A program made the position numbers and the translations under genes. From Crossaster papposus (Eukaryota; Echinodermata; Asteroidea; Velatida; Solasteridae): a stretch of 64,000 bases of DNA. The DNA lies in NCBI GenBank assembly GCA_037893245.1, contig JBAIAA010000444.1, positions 811,501 through 875,500 of the forward strand, given 5' to 3'. How positions within the stretch are numbered: position 1 is the first letter of the stretch; each line of letters starts with the position of its first letter. The notes under the pieces were generated by a model that worked only from the letters and a program-made list of their open reading frames with translations, did not search any database and was not told the DNA's origin. This document shows positions 56,550 through 64,000 of this stretch, in pieces.

Positions 56550-59500
56550 CAAAATAGAGTGAAATGGCGGCCATTTTGAAATTTCAAGATGGCGGGCACT
56601 TGATACAAGTTTAATAATGGCTTCAACTGAAACCTTGGTATCGTAAACATGGGTATTGCCACTTATTTCACAGCTCTATGTCACCCACAAGTTGAGATAT
56701 AGTACAAACTAAATTGAATATGGCGGCCATTTTGAAATTCAAGATGGCGGAAACTTGATACAAGTTCAATTATGGTTTATACTGAAAGCTTGGTATCATA
56801 AACATGGGTATTGCCACCAATTTCACAGCTCTATGTCACCCACAAGTTTAGATATAATGTAAACTATATTCAAAATGGTAGCCATTTTGAAATTCAAGAT
56901 GGCTGCCAAACGGCTGATCGGAAAAAATGGTAACAATTTGATTTGGATTCCTGAGCGTCAAAACTACAAAAAAACATCAAACATTTCTAGTGTAGGAAAA
57001 TTTTAGTTAAATAACACAAGTAACCATACTATACACTATCAGCTCTCATGTCCATTCCAAGATGAGTTTTTCTGCGATGGGATTTCATATCCGCGATCAA
57101 GTCTTTCTGGTCTTCATTCCAGACATCGACAATAGCTGGCTGTAGAAATCTGTAGCACAAATTGTATTTAAGTTAATTTTTTTTTAAATTGTGTCTGAAA
57201 TCAAACTAGTTTTTTAATCTCAGACAGTCATTATCAATGTGTGTCTCAATCCTGAAGGGCATATTGGGCCACTAGTATTTATTAGTTTCTGCTTGTCAAA
57301 ACGACAATGTATTATCAAGCATACTGTGCACATTACATACCTTCTTTGATAATTAAAGAAGGTTTGGTAGCAGAAGACAGCCATGTTGACACAAGCTAGC
57401 GCTTGTAACACTCTCTTGGTGCATGCTCCAGATAATTCTAAGGCAGCAGCAAGCATCAAATTTCCAGCTGAAGAATTGCCAACCATTGGCTGACTCCTCC
57501 ACTTCCGCCAGTAGCTGCAAGCTCTGACTTGGCAGGTCTGATGCACCTCTACAAGCGTGCCACCAAGTGGTCGACAGGCTTTTCTTTTGGATGGGCCGGC
57601 ACACTTGGGACATCTCTTAAATAGTGCCAGGAGATTGCCTTCGAAGACTATGTACTTCTTGTCCCCAAAAGATGGCTCAGCTTCAAGATCGGAACTAAGA
57701 ATGCACAAAGTAAACAGGAAAAATACCACTAACAAATTGTATTCGATCATACTGCCAAAGACTAAAAGGTAAAATGAAAAACAGGTATGGGCAGGGTGTT
57801 TACATATTAAGGGGACTTAAAAAGGGAATCCAGGGTACAAGCCTGCATAAAGAGTTGTGCAATTTGTGATGATGCCTTTTCTGCATGCTGCATACAGCAA
57901 CAAAATATAGGAATAATATATGACCATTTTAATATGTGAGTATACCTGAAATCAACATCTGAATCTGAGTCAGGCCTGCTGGACGGGGTGTAGTCATCAC
58001 CACTCGACAGTGGCTCAAACTCCACAGACCCCATACTTTCAGCTTCATCCTCCGTGTCTTTTAATTGTTTTGCCTTCCATTTGGTCGGTGCTGCTTCACG
58101 TGCAAACTTCTTCAATGACGGCAGTTTGACAATCTCGCATTGTGTTGCAGTACACTTGTACTGCAATGGCGGCACCTTCAGGGTTTGTGAGGCTATACAA
58201 TTAGAAATGCAGTCAAAGGTGAAATAATTCATAATAAGCAGTCAAATTCAAAATAAACATAACAATCACATATGTCTTGGAAGCTTGGGAATGTCAAGTT
58301 AAGAATTTGCAAAATTACTACCAAATTATAATGCATTACATTACTGGACTGTTGGTGAACGATGGTTTAAAGCATTCTGTAAAATTATGGCACCTGATGT
58401 GTTGTAATTTTCAAGACAAGTGGTATTTTTATATCAATCTCCAATGCTCGTCGGCCGACCAGCGTTAGAGAAAAATTGCTTTTTGGAAATACTACCCCCA
58501 ATTTACTTGCCATGAAAACATAAACAGGCGTGAAAACATAAACGGGCGTGAAAAAAACGAAGTCACATAATTACCTTGAGAGTGTGTAAAATATCGGGGA
58601 TTTGTCTGATTTCGTCTGGACCGCACATGGTACGTTTTTGGTGGTGCACAGGGGTTTATGTCGATTTTAAACACATCTGTTTGTTGCACCAATTCACGAG
58701 AGGCTTGGAGGTGTGGTAACGTCTTCAGAGGGGTCTGCAATTTAACAGCCAGAATACTAATTAATGGCCGTGTAAGTACTAAGCATAATTATATTAAACA
58801 AATATTTCAACAAACACTACATGTAAAAGGGAATTTTCGAAAGGCCTCAGCTGCCCGACTATAAATATTTAAGTTAAACACAGATGCGTGCTTAATCGTA
58901 CAAGTACCATCAACATGCACTATATTGGCCAAATTTGTTATCCTTTTAAGCACATGAAATCGGTACTTACTGGCAGGAACATGGGAGTGCCAGGTGCACT
59001 AACTGTTGCCTCGGAGTCGGATTCAGAACTTGTAGTTGTACTGTGAATGTGGCCATGGTGCTGCCGATAGTCCAAAAGTGCTTCATCCCAGACCTATCAA
59101 AAAAGACAAATAACAGTCCTGATAACCACAGACGTACACATGTACATTATTTACAAAGTCAATCATTAAATATGGAAACTGTTTATTAAGCCAAATAAAT
59201 TATTACCTCGTCCCAGTGCGCATCCTTTTTGCTGCTGCATCAAAACACCCCCTTCCCCCCCTTTTTTTTTTAAACATCGGCCGTTTTCTCCTAAATAAGC
59301 TTGTTCTCTTTTGCAGTCTTCTGAACATAGTGTGCAGGAGTGGAGTCTAGTTATTATGTTGATGCAACACTATAATTCTGCGATGAAGTCTAATTTATAC
59401 ATGTACAAATATTTAAGCCCCCAAAAGTGCCCGCATCCTCTTTTTTCCCCCAACAAGATTAGACGAGAAACTTTTATTTTACCTTAGGCCTACAATAACA

Positions 59501-59957
59501 ACTACAATCTCTAAAAAAAATGTAACACAACACCATCAAATTTCACCCTCAAAACGGCCACAAAATTACTAGACACACCACTCGAGATACAAATGTGAAA
59601 ACGGCGTAATTGTATCATGCCAAAATCCCCAAAACGATTCCCCCTGTCAAATCGGCTATTTTCAATCATATACTCAATATAATAGCTAGCACAGCGCAAC
59701 TTTCACATATGTTTCCCTTCAAACTACTGTACCAAGTATTTTGTTGCAAAATATTAGCATAAAAAAAATCTAAGTTTGATTTTACTGAGCGTACCCAAGA
59801 AGTAAATTGTAGCGACAGCGGCATTAATACCCTACCCAATAAATTATATTTCATTTTAAAGCTAAGAATTCAAGGAATCTGGAAATACCAGTATTTCAAA
59901 ATATCAAAACGTCAACTTTACTCTAATTTTGCGGGAGCAGGTCACAAAATAGTCATC

Positions 59958-60522
59958 GATGATTAAAATCATGATACTCAGGTGTGCTGTTAAAAGTATG
60001 ATCTTCATGATTTACAATCATTCTCATTTTCAACCGTATTTTTTTCGTTTGCATTCATGGAGTCGTTAACCTCGATCACAGTTAAGTGCGTACGCACAGC
60101 AAATAAACGTTACGAAAACGTGATTTGATTATACAACAAAATTGTTTTTGAGATCGAGTGAAGAAAAAATTGTCACGTGAAGAGTAATAAATGACGCGTG
60201 CACATCCTAGACCTACATTGGTTCACATTACCATTTAGGACCGCACCAATTCTGACGGTAACCAGTGTAGGATTTACACACGTCAATTCACACTCGATCT
60301 CAAATACAGTTTGATCATTGATATACAATCCAATCACGTTTTCGCGTTTGCTCGCTGCGCGCTTGCTACCGTACCCGTGATCGAGGTTAACGACTTCATT
60401 TTAAATGCAAACGAAAACAATACGGTTGAACATGGCAGGGAGCTCTCGAAATTCAACTGGAAATGTCACTTTTCTAGAAGATCGTAAACTTGCACACCTA
60501 TATAAGTACTATGATTTTAATC
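59958..60522. repeat. Foldback element in intron 1 of the Kolobok transposase
   Basis: Arms about 59958-60215 and 60265-60522 are inverted copies (ATGATTAAAATCATGATA, TCGTTAACCTCGATCAC, CGTTTTCG, GAGATCGAGTG words), with a short spacer near 60240. No coding. Confidence 0.7.
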
Positions 60523-62589
60523 ATGATGGTGTTGATGGTTAATGATGGGGTTGTGTTTCTTTTTTTCTAGAGATTGTAGTTTCTCGGACTCGCCAGATCA
60601 TGTTCAAAAAGCGATAACTATAACGTTAGCACAGGTATTTGGACTATCCTAAGTGTAACTATTTTATGAAAGTCTACTCACACAGGCCTAATAATTACAA
60701 GCCTTGGTAAAAACGATTAATTTTTCACCCAGACGCGTTGACAAAATGCTAAATAACGTTAAACGTATAAGTTCATAATGATGTAAATGTATATTACTAT
60801 ATTAGTTACAAACTTTGGGAAGATTTTATTCACGAAATAGATTCAATGATTTCGCGGTCTAACTGTCAATTTCCCGTCTTGTTTTGAAGTGGTTTCTTTA
60901 ATAATTTTACTAGTGAAAAATTGAGGTTTTTATACTAAACCAAGTAAAAAACATTTGCATTCATTTACTTACCCTGGCACGCTCTCGCTTCTCAAACGCT
61001 GTGAAAAGTTTCCGACGCACCTTGCGTCTCCCCTGAGATGACGGCCGAAAAGCTGACGGTAGCGGGCTAGAACTTGAAGTACTAGAAGGGGCTTTCTTAG
61101 ATGGGACTGACCGATGTTTCAGTTTTAAACTTTTTCGTAACCCCAACCTCTTTTGAGTCACACTAGACTCATCTATTGACTCCTTCTCGAAATGTTCCTG
61201 GCAAATTAACGACCACCGGGAAGGTTTGAAACCTACTCGGGTGGTGTTCACGAACCTTGCCCAACAACGAAAAAGCGGTGTCGGCTGGGAACCGAAAGAA
61301 CGACAATTCCTTGTTTTTGTAGCCGTTTCGGTTGCAGCCTCCAACAGCACAAGCTCGGGGCATGTTGCTATATTTTATAAAGATGTCTCCTATCCACTCC
61401 CACCCAAAAATGTAATTTTAGGAAGAGGAAAACTTACTGTAAAATTATCGCAAAATGCATGCTGCACACGGTCATGTACAATACATGTACACCACTGTAC
61501 ATAATGTGCATACACGCGTCTCTAGTAACAGTCTCTGTTTACTTTTGTTTCTCCCGGTGACGTATTAGAGGTCACATGCATATCATGAATACATAATGAG
61601 TGTTTCGGAAATCGGGCATTTGGGTTTCTCGGCGGCCCATGTTTGGGACTTTTTTATTCACACAAATAGGATAGATGTGGTAATTTTACATATTGGATTG
61701 AGGAAATAGATATATTTGCTGTTGTTTAAAGGCTTATTATGGGAAAACGAATCACCTTTTGAGTTCCTCTTTAAATAGGCCCTGTACAAAAGCGCATATT
61801 GGGACAGGATTGTTTTTATATCAAGCTCAGTCGACTACATGTGTATATATCATACACACTCGGTCGATTACCCCGTTTATCGATTTGTAGGACGCATATT
61901 GTTGCTATTATTAATATTATTTATTCGGCCAAATTGCAAACATACAACAAGCAACCCACAAAATAAACAGATTCAACTAAACAAAACAACCCAATTCTAG
62001 CTGAGTGGCCAGGATTGACAAAAGTATAATAAAACACTGTGACTCGAAAGCCTGTCAACCCTTACTCGAATGTTAACATACAAACAAATACAATCTATGT
62101 ATAAATATTGTAAAGGAATAACAACTTTAAATGATATTAGGAATGAATAGCATTGATTGGATGTAGTGATATATTACAAAGAGAAGTTGTCCCCATATTA
62201 ATTATTGCGAGCTGTTGACGTCTGTTGACCGTTTAGACGTACGCGTACACATTTTTACACTTATAGTAATAGTGCCGTTCAAAACTTGCCGGAGTTTACC
62301 TAATTTACAGCGATAAAGTAGAGCCAATGGCGTTCTAAAACGGTCAGGCAATTCCAAGCGTCTTCAACTTTCAAAACCTCGTCACATGGTTCAACATTTG
62401 CAAACGTCGTCACATGGTTCAACTTTTGCAAACGTCTTAGTTCAACTTTTCAAACGTCGTGGTTTAACTTTTCCAAACGTCGCACTGGCAACTTTAGTTC
62501 AAAACATCGTGGTTCAACTTTCAAACATCATACTTCAACTTCCAATACTATGATGGGCCTGAAGGGACATCACACATCGCAGATTTCTG

Positions 62590-64000
62590 TATTGACATGT
62601 ATTCAAAGTTACTGACAACGATTTTCCAAAAGCTAAATTTTTGGACAAAAAGAAAGAAAAAATGTGACCCACCACCCCAAAACCAGGCTAAAGTTGAAAT
62701 TGTTCATATGAGAGATTTTTATACCATTGGATTGCTAGCGTTTTAAGCTTTAAAATGATACATCACATGCACCAGTACCGCTATGGAATGAAAAGTAACG
62801 ACGCTTTAAAAAGTGACATTTTGTTGCCGTTTAATTGCGGCAACAAGTTTGCTTAATTTGAGTAATAGCAACGACAACAAAAAGCAGGAGAAGGCCGATA
62901 TTATCACTTTCAGGAATTTTTTTAAAGGTTTAAACATAAACAGCCTATAAATTAGAGTTTTAACTAACGATTTATGAAAAAACAAACAATCGACCGGCAA
63001 CACATTTTTTTGTGTACAATGCCATATCTCGAAATTGCATTTGCCGACTTCCGCCTGGTTGGTCACAAATTTGCAATATGTAGTTTACAATGCTGATGAG
63101 TCACCTTCCCCACTCCTTTTTCCCTTTCAAACCATTATAGCAACAGAACTAAACAAGTACAAAGAGAACAAGCTTATGAAAACAGGTCTTTAACAAAACA
63201 AGTCACACTACAAAAGATCATACAAAGTTGGGAAATGCCCGAATTAGTCATCAAGTACGGTTGAAACCTTGAATTATTTGTTGGACGGATGAACACAAAA
63301 TTACCCCTACATTGATTACATTTGGCACGTGGTTTCTGATTAGTAACCTTTTGCAAATGAGTTTATTCTTTCTGTGAATTTATAGATTGTCTGTGTGTAG
63401 TACTATTGTCCTTGTATAATCAGTTAAAAACATGGAACATGGAAATCAATAAATCAATCAAACACACAAACCATGTGACCATAAAAAAATGTATCTCCCA
63501 GAATGTTGGTAAAACAAATAAAGTTGGTAAAACAAACACAAAATTGTTAGAAAAATTCATGCAAACTGTACTCAGTGCAAGTCAATTAATGAAGATCATA
63601 TCAAACTTCTTGTTTTAATTAACAAATCGGACATTGTAGAATGAGGTTGTAGAAAGCAAAATTACTCACGATTTGCATGTCCTTAACCCCCTAAATCTCC
63701 ACTCCTGGGCATTTATTTGTGGTATAGGCCTATATTACACAGTACTACAAAATACTACATACCCATAGGCCAGCGCATAGCGTATAGTTTGCATGTTAGA
63801 ACTTTTTTCCCCAATGTGATTTTTACTATATGCCAAAAAGCAACAATTCAGTTTTCTTTTCTACCGGAAAGAAATTAAATATCCTAATATGACATTCAAA
63901 CATTCTTCCTTTTGAACGACAAATTTAGTTTTCTCGCATAAGCAGTCAATTGCATGATGTCATCGATCAGTTACGTAAGGGGAAACCCCGTTTGTATTCA
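62590..64000. other. AT-rich right end of the window, no gene
   Basis: No recognised coding. A stretch near 63430-63460 (GGAAATCAATAAATCAATC) looks like a retroposon 3' tail, and TTAACCCCCTAA near 63684 resembles a piggyBac-type MITE end without a visible partner. Confidence 0.4.

Larger units (their letters stand above)
53304..57031. mobile_element. 3.7 kb DNA element carrying ribosomal DNA
   Basis: Ends TAGTCTGGTTGCC and the complement of GGTAACCATACTA; inverted arms of several hundred bases (53343-53790 with 56550-57010) share TTTTCCTACACT, TTTGACGCTCAGGAATCC, GCCGTTTGGC and AAAATGGCGGCCAT words. The target duplication TAC lies at 53301-53303 and 57032-57034; removing the element plus one TAC restores the transposase frame (ADS then V then GHTAKYG). 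About 53975-56549 is rDNA: spacer repeats, promoter, ETS and 5' 18S. No transposase is encoded, so it is non-autonomous. The 3-bp duplication, 5' TA and GGCGGCCAT arms resemble the element at 16871-23582, suggesting the same class of transposase; that link is inference. Confidence 0.85.
51047..61363 (-). pseudogene. Kolobok transposase with THAP domain, 11 exons, disrupted twice
   Basis: Exons (minus): 61363-60973, 59093-58971, 58734-58575, 58192-57946, 57694-57341, 57149-57035 plus 53303-53223 (one exon split by an insertion), 52852-52657, 52391-52146, 51917-51746, 51645-51491, 51375-51047. All junctions are GT/AG and phases agree; without the two lesions the length is 855 codons. Domains: THAP zinc finger (MPRACAVGGCNRNG, FRFPAD, RWSLICQEHF), acidic linker, Cys-rich CPKCAGP region with WRSQPMVGNSSAGNL, then the conserved core DMRADS/GHTAKYG, MEKEGLVR, VTDRHKQI, HYFDVWHVAK, WVQAIINNVYW, FPKCVHGDL, IQTSSVEAFHS, LAALHYNENAGREQ, and a Lys-rich tail. 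Lesions: one extra T in a T run (near 61275) shifts frame inside the THAP domain, and a 3.7 kb element sits after ADS. It cannot make an intact protein. Confidence 0.88.
46942..61770. mobile_element. 14.8 kb Kolobok-type DNA transposon with two genes
   Basis: The ends AGAGGAACTCAAAAG and CTTTTGAGTTCCTCT are inverted; TTAA flanks both sides (46938-46941, 61771-61774), and the paralogous locus keeps the single-TTAA empty site at 32036-32039. The TTAA duplication, purine-start termini and a THAP-domain transposase identify the Kolobok superfamily. Contents: a ballast-domain gene (plus, 47611-50339) and the transposase (minus, 61363-51047), transcribed toward each other, plus later insertions at 48636-48882, 50484-50625, 53304-57031 and 59958-60522. 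The transposase is broken, so this copy could move only if helped in trans. Confidence 0.92.
46269..62589. repeat. Duplicated segment C, copy interrupted by a transposon
   Basis: Homologous to 31414-32806. The homology is continuous up to TTTTATTAA (46941), is interrupted by 14.8 kb, and resumes at TTAAATAGGCCC (61771). It has small private indels (for example around 46786-46838 and 61987-62035). Confidence 0.9.

Overview
The window looks like a repeat-rich, AT-rich nuclear segment from an invertebrate deuterostome. An echinoderm such as a sea star is my best guess, but this is inference. The support is an intronless class-A GPCR, a RING/B-box/NHL (TRIM-type) gene, deuterostome-like 5' 18S rRNA, a free-standing P2X7-type ballast-domain gene and very many small DNA transposons. 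Genes are sparse and most of the sequence is mobile DNA, inverted repeats and duplications.

0-16.8 kb: an inverted-repeat element with an expanded G tract, one intact GPCR gene (2182-3255), a 1.2 kb palindrome, several terminal-inverted-repeat (TIR) elements (8725-9328; 9801-11051 with a nested TTAA element; a hAT-like MITE at 12165-12350 with a perfect 8-bp target duplication), and two arrays of one 54-bp minisatellite. 16.87-23.58 kb: a complete 6.7 kb DNA transposon with long inverted arms and an uninterrupted 1595-codon ORF (zinc knuckles, PIN/XPG-like nuclease signature, C-terminal CXC motif), possibly Academ-like.

24.2-44.8 kb: two paralogous blocks, A (24169-29536) and B (37867-44802). 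Each carries a TRIM-NHL gene on the minus strand. Copy A is nearly whole but has a TAA in the RING; copy B has lost the RING, B-boxes and start and contains nested hAT-like elements plus an apparently identical 1352-bp tandem duplication. Both outer breakpoints lie in loops of hairpins in A. Between the blocks lie an acidic orphan ORF and a LINE 3' fragment.

46.3-62.6 kb: a copy of 31414-32806 interrupted by a 14.8 kb Kolobok-type transposon (46942-61770) with TTAA target duplications; the paralog preserves the empty site. The element carries two convergent genes: a three-exon ballast-domain gene (plus strand) and an eleven-exon THAP/Kolobok transposase (minus strand). The transposase is broken by a frameshift in the THAP domain and by a second transposon in exon 6. 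That second element (53304-57031, 3-bp TAC duplication, inverted arms) carries ribosomal DNA: spacer repeats of 93 bp, a candidate Pol I promoter, the external transcribed spacer and the first 609 bases of 18S rRNA. This nest (rDNA in a DNA transposon, in a Kolobok transposase exon, in a Kolobok that also carries a ballast-domain gene, in a duplicated locus) is the most striking thing in the window.
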